From: Takakia lepidozioides
Taxonomy: Eukaryota > Streptophyta > Takakiopsida > Takakiales > Takakiaceae
Direction: 5' to 3'
Length of the DNA stretch: 64,000 nt
Assembly: GCA_030704615.1 (NCBI GenBank)
Contig: CM060731.1
Coordinates: forward strand, 92,672,756 to 92,736,755
Position numbers and translations under genes: made by a program. Below are positions 37,301 through 48,429 of this stretch, one piece after another (position 1 is the first letter of the stretch; every line of letters begins with the position of its first letter). The notes under the pieces were generated by a model. That model had not been told where the DNA came from. It worked only from the letters and a program-made list of their open reading frames with translations, and ran no database searches.

Positions 37301-40300
37301 AGATGCTGGGGGGTCAGAAGGTAAACTCTCAGCTTGTGGTGCAAAGTATGCTTGCCCCGGGTGGGAGGTTGAAGATTCCCCTGTATAGGATGGTTTCCAT
37401 GCCCGTCGTTCGACCACCCCTCATCAAGGACATTCTCAAGCTAGAGGCCGAGTTTGTTCATGGGTATTTGGATGGATCCGCAGTGTTTTACGTTTGTACA
37501 AAGGATTCCACAGGCAATGAGCTCATTGTGGATAAGTCAATCGTGGACTCCTGGGATCCTATTTGGAGACAGGTGAACGAATCCTTCGAACTTCTTCTCT
37601 CCAGGAAACCTTCCACCCAGGCATTCTCGGGGAAGATGTTTCATGTTTGGGATGGGAACCACCGGTTGCTTGCATGGATGGCTGTTATTGGGAGGCTGCA
37701 CTCACATGAGGAAGAGTGGCATTACTATGTTCGATCGATGGTGCTGGATTGTGAGGGGAACATGATGGGTCTTCTGACGGCAATGAATGATGTGAACAGG
37801 TTGGTTTCTCATTCTACATGTTCCACTTGTAGTTCCGTGGTTCTTTGATTAAAGTCCTTGAATTTCATTCTGACTTTCAGATATCATTCTGCAGAGGAAC
37901 GGAGACATCGCATGTCAAAACGAGTCTGGTTCACACACTGTATAGGATACAAAGGATCGGGCACATGCCCTTGACCAACTTCAAGACCATCCTTTCAGCA
38001 GAGACGTACAAGAAGTGCGAAAGCTCCAAGACATCGGAAACGTGGTACTTGTTGAACCGTGAGGCTTTCATGGAGTACATGTACACGATGAGATACATCT
38101 TCCTTCATCTGCCCTTTCCATATTTCTGCTTCCACATGTTTGTTTCTGTTTGTTTCCCTTGCCCTTGGGTTGATACAACTCTCGTGCATTCCCTTGCAGC
38201 AAGACATTGCAGATGCAGGGGAGCGTGACAAACTGGAATACTACAGGTCATCCCCTGAGGAGAGAAGGACAACAAAGGGGGTTGAGAGTCACATCCAAAA
38301 AGAGATGACCGCTACAAGAAGGACTATAATGAGTGCTTTTGTGAAGCAGTTAAGAATTGCCGACCCATCATTCGGATCGCAGTTTCTCCTGGAGATAAAA
38401 AAAAACCATTATAACAAGCCAGGCAAGCCAAAGATGGCCCAGGAGAAGTTACACAGGTTGTCTACCGCCGTTGTGTCTTCAGAACAGAAGGTGAAGTGGC
38501 TACAGATATGGAACTCCGATCCCACAGTTAGGGATACCCACATGTTCCCCAGGCCGGAGAAAGAGAAGAAGACCCAACGTGTCATTCATGTCAGTGACAA
38601 TGTGCTGGACACATGGCTTCACAAGGCCACTTACTGGAGCCAGGTGTGACGTCCTTTCCTGTGTCACTTTCTTTTCTCTTTTCCTGTCCTTCTCTTTCCA
38701 TTGCCTCTCACATTCGCTGTGATTTTTTTTGGGTTCATTCTTGCATTTGAATTGTTTTGCAGTTGGAAGAAAAGGCACGGTTGGTTCTGCATACTCAGCT
38801 GGCTGACTATGGCATCACTATGACAGCACCGAAGGTCTCCTTCGAAGCATACATGAGGAAATGGAGAGCCACAGTGTGGCACTCTTGTTTCTTTAGAGAG
38901 TTCAACAAGGAGGGTGGCATCAGTCGAACACATGACCTTGACCAGCAAGAAAAATGAGAGGAAGCCTGGAAACGATGCCTTTACAGGTGCACACCCTTGG
39001 CCGTTCAGGCTACTTAGTGTGCTGTGGTTGCAATGTACTGTGACGCATACAGTTTAAGGGGGTCTTCCTGGTGTGATGGAAAAGCTGAGAGACAATAATT
39101 GCATTGCATAATGAGGCTGTTTCTGTTCCTGCAGGTACATAAAGTTTGTTTTCATGGAAGAGAATTGCTTGGACAAACATCCAGATTTCGTGGACCTCTG
39201 GCTTGTCCCTGCTGGCAATCAGACCATGTTTACTACTGGGATCTTGCATGACTGGGGCCCATACCATCTTTCTTCTTGTGGTTGGTATTTGGATTGCCCT
39301 CTTTCTGAGACCCCAGCTCCGGAGGTGTCTTTGAGGAGAGAGAATGAGCGAATTGCAGCCACTACCGCAGTAGCCGACCTCGACATTCATGAACGAAATT
39401 CGAGGACTCTTGCAGAGAAGGAGCCTCACGCTCAGGATACCCCGGGTAGAGGTAGAAAGGCAAAGGGAAAAGATGTTGCTGGTGTTGTGGGGAAAGGAAG
39501 GGGTAGAGGGAAGGTGGTACAAGGGCAGGGAAGTGTTGCAGATATTGGCCCAATGGTGCATGTCCAGCAGACTCCACCGCATGGTAGGGGATCCGTGAAA
39601 AAGAACAAGGGGGTGGTTGATCCCAAGGACCCGTACCATGCAGTGGAACATCCGACGAGGGTCATTCGCCCTACCAGGTTGGAGATGGCCAACGTCGGAT
39701 TCCTTGCCATGATGGAGTCCAAGAAATCTGATTACAAGGGCGAGCCATCACCAGTGTGGGAGAGGATTGTAGAGTTCCTCGGCACGGTGCGTGTTCTCTT
39801 TTGCTTCTTCTCTGCAGTGGGCATGGATCGTTTCAATCATCTTAAGTATTCCATTGTAATTTTGTTTGCAGGCTAAAATGACCAAATCATGGGTGAACGG
39901 GAAGGAGAAGCAATATGCAGCCGAACTCATAATCTTGGACATCCCTGATGGGTTGGCAGTCCCGGATGTCCCTCCATCGGGTGCTTGTCCGGGTTGGAAT
40001 GCTTTTGATGAGCGCTACTGGCGGTGGGTTTTCTTCTTTTGCAATTTTTTCCTGTCCGATGCAGGTGTTTTGGTGCTCATACAGTCCGCCGACGTTCGCT
40101 GTCGCCGTGCACTTGCCAGCTATTTGAAAGCCTCGGGCATGAGAGTCCTGAAGACATGGAATTGTGTGAACAGCATGTACCTTACGAAGGGGGATCGTCC
40201 GGGAGAGATGGTAAATTTGTCTTCTTCTTCCTCTTCTTGGTGGTTCTCGGATGGAGTTGTGTAGGTCGCTCGAACTCATATGTAGGGGCCTGATTTTTGA

Positions 40301-41312
40301 AGCTTCTTAGTTCCTTCTGGATGTGTTGTTCGCAGACTCGTTTGTTTGAAGCTTTTTGTCTCGTCCGAGTGCATCCACCAACGACTCCGGCCGGCATTTC
40401 GGAGTTTGTCATCACTCATGGGGGCAAGTTCATAGACGACAGGACAGATCCTCCCACGGATGACATGCACCACAACTACGTCGACAGCAATGTCTGCTTG
40501 CGAAGGGGAATGGGGTTCCTTGGAGAGGGGCGAGGGAGAGGAGCCCGGCTTTCATTCGAACGATTATGGAGTGCTGCACCTACACAGACGCCAGAGTTCT
40601 GGATTTGTCAATGGGCACAGGTTCGTCTCTTCAACATTCGGATTTCATGAGGTTTGATTGAACTTGCATTTTCAGTACTTCCCACCGTTCCATATGTGTC
40701 TTCAATGTCTGCTTCCTTCATTCTATTCCACTGCAGGTGCTTCGTACCACGCTTGCAAGGCCAGTGCCCGACATCTCTTTGGGATTGAAGGGGATGCTGA
40801 GATTTACAAGAACCTCCTGATGGGTTTGGGTGGACACACTTCTCAAGTCCTTCCGAAGCCCCGTCCCGCTGATATTGATACAGAAGAGACTTCCGACAAG
40901 GAGCTGGACTCCGACTTTGCCTGTGAGTAAGTTCAACCTGTGGATGCTTGCATTGTTGTTTCAATATCGAGAATCACTCTTCTTGAGGCAAAGTTCACAT
41001 GGCAGACATCCTCTTCGTTGGACTTGTGTATTGCATATTGTGTTCTAAATGGGTTTTTGTCGACATGTGCAGGAGTCCGCGTGCTTCCACTTGCCTTCCA
41101 GGGCTATCACACCTATTTGGACTTCTTTCCAGTCCTCCTCGGTCTTGCATGCTACCTGTCTATGCGGAGGCACTCGCAACAAGCATGACCGTTCATGGCA
41201 CTCGAAGTCCACCCATCGACGGCCGTGGTAGAAGACATGGTGTTGGGGCCAGAATCTTTGTGGATGACATAGCACAGGAGGTCGAGACTGATTCTGATGA
41301 CTGTGACACTTG
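34392..41312 (+). CDS. Unfamiliar multi-exon gene: ParB/Srx-like domain plus DNA-methyltransferase-like domain
   Basis: Probable exons: 34392-34699 (acidic), 37204-37799, 37895-38087, 38200-38643, 38763-38986, 39135-39786, 39872-40210, 40336-40620, 40676-40922 and a last one near 41080-41312. Exon 2 has IPLYRMVSMPVVRPP, then MFHVWDGNHRLLAWM and LLTAMNDVNR, resembling ParB/sulfiredoxin-fold proteins (DGNHR box). Exon 6 has a basic AT-hook-like linker (GRGRKAKGK, GKGRGRGK). Exon 7 has AAELIILDIPDG, then GVLVLIQSADVR and YLKASGMRVLKTW, an order like motif IV and following strands of N6/N4 methyltransferases, but with DIPDG for DPPY. Most joins keep phase. Defects: TGA at 38955-38957, an ATGAG where exon 3 needs a GT donor, a one-base phase clash at the exon 1 A8 tract, and no clean join to the last exon. 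Both domain calls are inference. Confidence 0.55.
34700..37203 (+). other. First intron of the ParB-like gene, filled by the palindrome array
   Basis: The donor is taken as AAG|GTTCAA at 34700 and the acceptor is CCCTGCAG before 37204. Nearly all of the 2.5 kb is the tandem array described separately. With the donor at 34700 the phases differ by one base, which one extra A in the preceding A8 run would repair. Confidence 0.5.
34825..37109. repeat. Tandem array of a 36-bp palindrome with 116-bp period
   Basis: Nineteen palindromes plus one half copy are seen. The core is GCTCAAACAGTGTGCG, a 4-base loop (TTGC, TTGG, TCAA, TCAC or TTGT), then CGCACACTGTTTGAGC. Starts are 34891, 35006, 35121, 35237, 35353, 35469, 35585, 35701, 35816, 35933, 36049, 36165, 36281, 36397, 36513, 36629, 36745, 36927 and 37074, nearly all 116 apart. 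Two spacer types mostly alternate: one with CTGTTTTTTCCCTGTGAAAT, the other with TTGCCTTTGTCATCTGAAAA, so the higher-order unit is about 232 bp. Short truncated spacer pieces lie at 36840-36925. Confidence 0.97.
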
Positions 41313-41889
41313 ATATGAAGTTTTCTTTTGGTTTTATTCGGGGCCAAATTTGAAATGGGAGGTTGTGTGTCTTTGTTGTCCTGTTTGCAATGTGTGCGTG
41401 GAATGCACATTAATGGGAATAAACTATTATTGGAGATGGGGTTGCATGGACTGCCCGGATTGTTCCTTGAATCTATTTAGTGTTTTCTGGACCTCACAGA
41501 CTTGAGTGCATTGCAAAAACAAACAAACAATTTTGGTTCGTGTACAACATTCTTGCATCATTTGGTCGTTGGTCTCCAAACCATTCCTGCTAGAAGAATG
41601 GTTGGTGAATCCATCACGGTGAAGTCCACTTCATCAAAGAGCTGTGAGGCATTCTCAAATCTAATGAGCATCCATGATGCTCCCGCACATACCTGGCATG
41701 TTCGCAAGGATGGTGAGTAAGAAAAGATTTCGCAGGGTTCCGCTTTAGATCATGTCAGTGTGCACCTCCTCACGACGTACCCACATAAACTTGTGAGGGC
41801 TTGGTATGTTGATAACGTCTGCATGGATGCAATGGATACAATGGATGTAACATATCCACTCTGCATTCCCGGGAAATGGCTGATCAACC
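41313..41889. other. Downstream of the ParB-like gene, no gene seen
   Basis: Probably the 3' untranslated part of the plus-strand gene followed by element interior. No other coding signal recognised. Confidence 0.4.
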
Positions 41890-42003
41890 CGCGGAAATAG
41901 GTGACACCCGCGGAAATAGGCCCTGTATGTATGCTGACGTGGCGTGAGCTTGTGCTGGGCTCACGGTTTCCTGGGCTCACAGGCTCACGGAATAGCACCC
42001 CCC
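41890..42003 (-). repeat. Right terminal inverted repeat
   Basis: Read inward on the minus strand it begins GGGGGGTGCTATTCCGTGAG and continues with GTGAGCCCA, AGCTCACGCC and GGGCCTATTTCC. A direct pair of CCCGCGGAAATAGG lies at about 41888 and 41909. Similarity to the left end is patchy. Confidence 0.65.
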
Positions 42004-42012
42004 ATATGCGGG
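42004..42012. repeat. Target-site duplication, right copy
   Basis: ATATGCGGG, identical to 28133-28141. Confidence 0.88.
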
Positions 42013-43165
42013 GGTGTAGAATCCGTGAGATGCATAAGGCTTTGAATGCTGGTGGCAAGTGATCCTACATTCCAAGTAAGTATGTTGAGTGCGTGTGTTT
42101 GCTAGGAGGAGGAGGTATGTGGGGGATTGTGGGGTCTAGGGGGTGTAGGAGGTGGGTCACTGGTGGAGCTGGGCATGCAGGATGGGGTGGTGGATAGCGG
42201 TGTCATGGACAAGGGCTGATATCCAAGGATGTCTGTCTTGGCTTGAAGGGTTGCAGTGAGAATTTGTTTGGAGAGGAATGGGAATTTGTTGGCGATAGTA
42301 TCTAGCTCATGTATGGTTGCAGTTAGGTGTGCCAGGTGATCGCCGAGAATCCTATGGACTTCTCCGGGCTTGGCTTGTAGTAGGCTGAGAGATTCGTGGA
42401 GGTTGTGTAGGTAGTATGGGGGTGCTATATATCTGTGAGGTCGTGTGGGTAAATCGTGCAGTTGTTGTAGTAGTGAGCAAATGTGTGTGTCTGGTTGGGT
42501 TCGAAAGTAGTCGTTGCATATTGAGGGTATTGGGGAGATGATGATGATTAGTGAGAATAGGAGGTATTGTATGGGGTATGTGCTAAGTTTATGCACTGAC
42601 TAGAGATGGGTGTTGGCAGGCAGGGAGCCCAAAGGTGACAATTGGGTGTGTGGCTTTGCGATTAATGGTGGAATGGTTGCGGAGAAAGGGAGCGAAGTAA
42701 CCACTAAAGTGTTGATATGCAGGTACGAGTGAGACAGTGTCTGTTTGGAAATATAGTGCATATCTGTCTTTATGTTCATTTGAAAGCTTGTTGATGATGC
42801 TAATGATGGTAGAAGGGCCCGGGTTTGGGTGGATGTCACCGCAGCGTAGTAGTATAAGCGTTTCATAGGCAAGTTTATAGGACTTAAAGTGGGACAGTGG
42901 ATGGTGAGAGGAATGTTTAGATGCGAGAGGTTTCTAGTGATATCTCTCATGTGGGCAATGGGTTATAAGTTGGATTTTGAGGGAACGGGGGGTAGGGATG
43001 CGTGAGGGTTATTGTAAAAAAGGTGTATGAGGGGGATGGATTTGGTGGTAACGTAGTGGGTACGAGTGGAGCTGGTTGCTTGTGTGTGTGTGGGGGTCAA
43101 ACAAGCTGTGTAGTGCCGAGTGACACATAATCGGGAGATGTTGTAGGAGCAAGATGTAGAGGTAA
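42004..43165 (-). mobile_element. LINE, 5' part: first ORF and start of endonuclease
   Basis: A single minus frame runs from about 43165 to 42102, broken by stops near 42960 and 42598. It is rich in Thr, Ser, Pro, His and Leu and matches no domain I know; its place suggests the first ORF of the LINE. After it, at about 42075-42012, comes LTWNVGSLATSIQ and LMHLTDSTPP, the start of an apurinic-endonuclease-like domain. It continues across the inserted element at 28141. The 5' end abuts the gag-like sequence at about 43165. Confidence 0.75.
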
Positions 43166-44233
43166 CTCTTCGCAGCAGCATTGTGGATGGAGAGGATCCC
43201 GTAACGCCGGTGTTATACATGCACTTGGCAGAAGGCAGAAACTCCACTAGGCTGGTGGATATGAGGGAGCTAGTGAATTCCTTCCAAGCCAAATCCATCA
43301 AAATGGGAATTTGGTTGAAGGGCATATTCATAGCCCGATTGTACTCAAGTGCAGCAGGAGTCCTAGGTGGGTTAAAAGAAGCATCCCCCCAAATCTCAGA
43401 TTGCTGCAGGGCCATGGTATCAACAGTGTCGACCTGCTGTGGTTATTGTGATATGGCCGCCACTGTCCCTCCTATTGTTGGCAAGTCCTGCACCTCCTGT
43501 GATGAAGATTGGAGAATCAGAGTCCTCGCATGCAAATAAGTAGCCACCAACTGTTCCTCAGGAACAAATGCTCTTTTATCAATGTTGGAGCTCAAGTCAT
43601 CCACTTGAGTCTGCAGCCCTTCCACATCATCCTGCAACTCAGCTATTCTACTATAGACATGTCTATAGTGGTTGTGGCAATGTTCTGCACCTGCAGCCTG
43701 AGATCATTCATCTCCTCCTGGGTGAGCTTTCTTGGTGCCTTCCCTTCCACCGACCCTTGTGTTAACCACTCTTGCAAAAGATGATTATCCACCAAGTCCT
43801 GTGTAGCACCCCGAAGAGCCTGCTCCTCCTTGAGTCTGTACATATCCAACTGCTACTGTAAAGCCTCCATGCGCTTCGCATGCGGTTCAACCAGAGCTGC
43901 ATAGGCAACAGTCAGATTATTGGCTTCTTTTCGAGCCTTGGTAGTCACAGAAAGCTCATTCTTTCGTGATGTGAGTGTTTGCTGCAACTCAAGGATGTAC
44001 CTGTCCTTCTCAGCCTCAATCCGACTGTACTGTTGAAAGGTATCCTCATTGCAACGGATAGTAGCCTTCAAATCAGCAATGAGTTTCCCTTGCTCCACTG
44101 TTTCAGCCTCCACCATCAGATATCTCTCTGCTTGTATGTTAACTTCTAATGCAGTTAACTCCAAAGTAGTTGTTAATGAGGCGCTGTAGTATGAATGCAC
44201 GGGAGTGAAATTAAAATTTTTGTCTTTACTCAC
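43166..44233 (-). pseudogene. Coiled-coil gag-like or unknown protein, broken
   Basis: Read from ATG 44233, the minus strand encodes a long heptad-rich segment (LIADLKATIRCNEDTFQQYS, RYILELQQTLTSRKNELSV). An in-frame TAG at 43853-43855 is followed in the same frame by MYRLKEEQALRGATQDL. Near 43650 the frame changes to ELQDDVEGLQTQVDDLSS, and a TGA near 43440 precedes MALQQSEIWGDASFN. It ends where the LINE begins at about 43165. The coiled-coil content would suit a retrotransposon gag, but no zinc knuckle or protease is visible, so a cellular origin is possible. Confidence 0.5.
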
Positions 44234-44989
44234 TCAGATTTTGCATTTCTACAAAGGAAGGGCCATGGTACCAATGTGAAAATAGGTTGGGTTGTCCCTG
44301 CAATTTATTCCATACATGTTTGGGTTACATCATGGGAATGATGGGGAACTCTTGGCCAGGATGAAAATGCTCATTACATGCTATGAATGGAATTCATCCC
44401 TGCCTACAAGTTATTTTCATGGGCACCCTATGCTGGCTAAGTCGTGACCAGTCATATTTTCATCCAGAGGATGGATGGATTACATCCATGCTTACTGGAT
44501 GACTCCCAGGATGACTTTCATCATTGGCAGTTACCCTAGAAACGCGGGACATCAGTGTTGACCAGGTGCGTGGCGGTATGTAGGTGCTCTTCCAGTCTGC
44601 ACCAAAGGAGGGGTAAGATAAACTATAAATATATGTTGCAACAGCAAAAGCACTTGGTTTTAAAACGACCAAGAGGTGTGTGTGATAAGCATATCCAAGC
44701 AAATCTGCTAGACTTAGTGAAGCTATTTTGGTATTTAGAGTAGCCCTGGGTAGATTTATAAGGGGGCAGCGCATTACAACGACCGACAAGAGTTGGGGCA
44801 AAGGTAGAGATCCAAGGTTGACAGTGAAAGTGGAATGCAAAATGGACAAAACATGTAGCATGATGGTAAGTGGCTTCCCTGGATGGCATATTGGTATAGT
44901 GCTGAGTCACAAGAACATAGATCAGGTTGCCATCACGGGGAGTTAGCACATGAGAGTGTGAAGCCCTAGTGACGTTTTCTATAACTATG
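44234..44989. other. Intergenic, no gene seen
   Basis: No domain recognised. The last bases (44978-44989, TCTATAACTATG) are the left target duplication of the next LINE. Confidence 0.4.
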
Positions 44990-46704
44990 TATCCTTGGCA
45001 GAACTTCTAGGTCTAATAGTGAGGGGTCTTCTGCTGAATGGAGGGACACAGTTGGAAAAACTGTTCCTATGATTCAAAACAGCCCTGATGAACTGGAGTA
45101 TATTTCAATGGCTTATAATGCTCCCATTAGTTCTTCTGAGATTGTGGAAGCAATTGAACATTTAAATGGATATAAAGCTGGTGGACCTGATGGTATTGTC
45201 AACGAGCTTATCAAGCAAGGTGGCGATCCCATGATAGAGGCCCTAGTTCTCCTCTTTAACCTTATCTGGAAGACTGAAATGATCCCCTTTCGCTGGCGAC
45301 AGGGGGTCATTGTCAATCTATACAAGAAGGGTGACAGAGAAGAACCGGGGAACTACCGTGGCATCACGCTCCTCAATGCTGTTGGCAAGACATTCTGCAG
45401 AGTTATAAGTACTCGGCTCGAGGTTGATCTGGAGTCTAGAGGTTGTTTCCACGAAGGCCAAGCTGGCTTTCGGCGAAACAGGGGCTGTGTGGATCATATC
45501 TTCACTCTAAGCCAGATTATCCAGGGAAGGGAAAAAGAAGGGAAACCCACTTATGTTTTTTTCCTGGATGTCAAAAAGGCTTATGACACAGTGTGGAGAG
45601 ATGGCCTATGGTTCCGCCTCTGGTCTTGTGGGATCAAGGGAAAGATGTAGAGTTGTCCACAACTTGTATGCTCACACCAAAAGCTGTGTCACTGTTAACG
45701 GACAGAAGTCCAACTTCTTTGACATGGACCAAGGTGTAGCTCAAGGATGTACTCTCTCCCCTCTGCTCTACAATGTTTTCATCAAACAACTCCTCGAGGA
45801 TGTGGAAAGTGAGGGATTTGGGTTAAGGGTGGGTGATACCACCATACCAGCCCTTATGTTTGCGGATGACGTCACAGGCATAGGGGAGACGCCAACCAAT
45901 CTCCAGGAGTTGATTGATTGCGCGAAGAGATACTTTGATCTTTGGGGGCTAGAGGCTAATGTCAGCAAATGTGCAGTGGCAGCATTCAACGACAGAGGAG
46001 AGGGAGGAAGTGATCTTAAGTGGCAGTGGGGTAGCCAAGAGATTCCAGTCCTCTCTTCGTACACATACCTGGGCGTTGAGTTTTCCTCCAACTGTAACTG
46101 GGATGCACATATCCAGACTAAGTCCTGGCAGGCTAAGTCAACAGTTAGGCAGAAAACTTCCCTGAACTTGTTTCCAGTCAGTGACATGGGGGAGGACATC
46201 TCGGATGACCTCAAGGGTCTACCCACTCTCGGCACTAGACTGAAATTTAAACTCAGGGCAGGAAGCCTACCTTTGAACAGCAAACAGAAGCAGAGAGGAA
46301 AGGGAGAGTGCAATTGCCCGCTGTGTGGGCAATCTGAAGACAGTATTCACTTTCTGATACAATGTCCGGGGTTCTCTCACCAAAGAGACGCTCTCTTCAA
46401 TTCTATCAAGGGAATTGTGCCTGTACCCCTGTTTAACAACTTTGAAAGTCTCGAGGCTGAGCCAAAAGCCCAGGCCCTCCTGAGGCCTAGTTTTTGGGCA
46501 AATCACACACAGCAGATTGATGCTTGTGTGAAGGGATTTCTAGAGGATATCTGGAAAACCCGGATTAATTCTATATATGATGGTAAGTCACACTACCAAC
46601 GTCAGCCCCTGACAGAGGTAGGTTCTGTCCCTTTTGTTCCCGCTCAAACTGGGCGTGGGGTCAATGGCCACAAGGCTACGGCAAACAACGTCTTATGAGT
46701 ACAA
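44990..46704 (+). mobile_element. 5'-truncated LINE with reverse transcriptase, frameshifted
   Basis: Flanked by TCTATAACTATG at 44978-44989 and 46705-46716. The reverse transcriptase frame from 45069 has AIEHLNGYKAGGPDGIVNEL, YRGITLLNAVGKTF, AGFRRNRGC and FFLDVKKAYDTVW, then stops at a TAG at 45648. A two-base deletion there moves the reading to the next frame: VVHNLYAHTKSCVTVNG, QGCTLSPLLYNVF and ALMFADDVTGIG with the catalytic Asp pair. A deletion after GVEFSSNCNWDAHI removes part of the C-terminus. CPLCGQSEDSIHFLIQC then forms the zinc-binding end. The 3' tail is AACGTCTTATGAGTACA. Confidence 0.92.
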
Positions 46705-46716
46705 TCTATAACTATG

Positions 46717-48429
46717 GACTGCTTTGTGGAGGTTGACCGTTGAGCCTGTGCAATGTAGTAAGTAGCTCTGGCATGTGCATCAATAAGGGTGAGGATACGG
46801 TACCTGTGCTGTTGAGAGAGTGGAGGGGCAAGAGACTTCAATGGTGAACCAGCCAGAGTGTACCTCATCGAGCCAGCTATCCGGTTGACGTAGGCGTGTC
46901 CAGGGCTAGGTCTGTAGAGACAGCAATGCGGGGGCCTAGATCTGCAGGCATTGGTTAGCTCCAGAGGGTTGAAGGAAAAGAAAAGATGATGGGCAGCTGC
47001 TGGGGCCATTTTTGAAGAGTAATAAGCCTGATAGCACATGGGACAGCAAAATTTGAGATAGTGACAACATTCAGATGGAGCTTTCAGACCTATTCGTGAC
47101 TGACCCTTGAACAAATAATACCACGTCTGCAGACATTTCAAAGTCAGTCGAGACTCTGCTGATATCAAAGTAGTATTCGGCTGGCGAAATTTCAGTATTC
47201 TACGGTTCAGTACAAGGAAGTAGAGTTCCAGGGAGTTGCAGAAGTAGAGTTTTAGGAGGGCAGCATCCATCCCTTGTTTCGGTAGGCAGGCTGTCCAAAG
47301 TCACAAAGGGCTGGCAGCGTTGATGGCAGCATCAATGATCATAGCGGAGTTATGAGCTGGTACTGCGAAGCAACTTGACATAGCTGAGCGTCGGGTGCTG
47401 GTGGTAATGAGAACAAGCGTGGAGGTGCGTGGGTAATGTTGCTAGCATCATCTGAAATGGACAGACGTGGATTGAGTGAAGAGATTGGAAGAAGTGAGAC
47501 ATCTGGATTGGGGTGTAGCTGATGAATCAACTGGTGGGACAGGAACAGAGAGGTACCACCTATTGAGCAAGACAAACAAACGCTATCAATGCGAGGCAGA
47601 GCAATGCAAATATGCGGTACTGAGAGTGGAGGTGGGAGAACAATTCAACAGGAGATTTAATATGGGGGAGAGTAGCTTCCCTTAAGGGTGACACATCGTA
47701 GATAGTTGGAGTTGCCTGATTGGAGTGGGTGGAGAGGGCAGGCACAGTGGTTGAGTTGAAGGCAGGCATCAAGGCAAACAGCTCCCAGTACGTATTATTC
47801 TGAGGATTAATATTCTCCACATGGCTTTGCTTTGTGCAACAGCACCTTTTGCACACGAGTTTCTGACCACCACCAGCTAGTTGTGCGGCATAGTTCCCGA
47901 ACCTCCACTTCATGATGCATCTGCTCCACCCGCTCTCCAACCTAAGAACCAGGAAGGAAAGGCAAGTACAGATCTTGGTCTGCTTCTTGAGCCGAAGAAG
48001 CCTTCTCGGCGAATTTAAAAATTTCCCAGTCCATTTGGCATGGCCATAACCACATGTCTTCATACGCCAAGTACATGCAGTGGTGCAGGAAGAAACAGTC
48101 TCCCCAAAGAGACCGTGATACCCAGTTAATTTGAAATCCTGATAAGTGAGAGCTTGTGCATTGTGTTGTGCCTCCACTGGTTCAGAAACCTGGATAGCAT
48201 ATGGGGCAGCATGGTTGCATGAGATCAGTCTAAGCCTGAATGGTTTTGGGGTCTTTGCCTTTATCTTGTCAACTTGGAGTGTGCTAAGTATCACTGATTG
48301 CAGAGGCTGGAACTCAATGCTGATCCGTCCACTTTGTATCAGGGATTGAGTTTACTTCAGCACCTCAAGGGCCTCATTAGAAGGCCTGAAAAGCCACCCC
48401 GTGTTGCCATTGCCCCATAGCAACTCCAG
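46717..48429. other. No recognised gene; long minus-strand ORFs of unknown nature
   Basis: Minus-strand ORFs at 46644-47270 and 47560-48294 (208 and 244 codons) show no domain I can name. They lie between the LINE and the PPR-bearing region and may belong to the same captured sequence. Their tails overlap the LINE end, so they are not intact genes. Confidence 0.35.

Larger units (their letters stand above)
28142..42003. mobile_element. 13,862-bp Mutator-like element with divergent transposase and ParB/methyltransferase-like genes
   Basis: The borders are set by the 9-bp duplication ATATGCGGG on both sides. Deleting the element and one duplication copy joins LINE codons for HLTDSTPP directly to HIILLQETKL in frame, so the borders are exact. 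Inside are imperfect, GTGAGC-rich terminal inverted repeats, a decayed Mutator-type transposase on the minus strand (33427 to 28533) and an unusual multi-exon gene on the plus strand (34392 to 41312). The two genes diverge from a shared region of about 1 kb. The transposase has many stops, so this copy cannot move by itself. Confidence 0.85.

Noticed and set aside
38955-38957. TGA read as selenocysteine in the ParB-like gene
   Set aside because: No selenoprotein family resemblance and other lesions in the same gene make a plain nonsense change more likely.
40024-40070. A short intron inside exon 7 of the ParB-like gene
   Set aside because: A GT...CAG pair exists but would be only about 47 bp and out of phase, while the frame is open straight through.
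42102-42950. Two separate small membrane-protein genes on the minus strand
   Set aside because: Both lie in one frame divided by single stops and lead straight into the LINE endonuclease start, so they are part of a decayed LINE ORF.
44623-47270. A host gene interrupted by the LINE at 44990-46704
   Set aside because: Removing the LINE does join two minus-strand open frames, but neither side has any recognisable domain or splice site, so the continuity may be chance.
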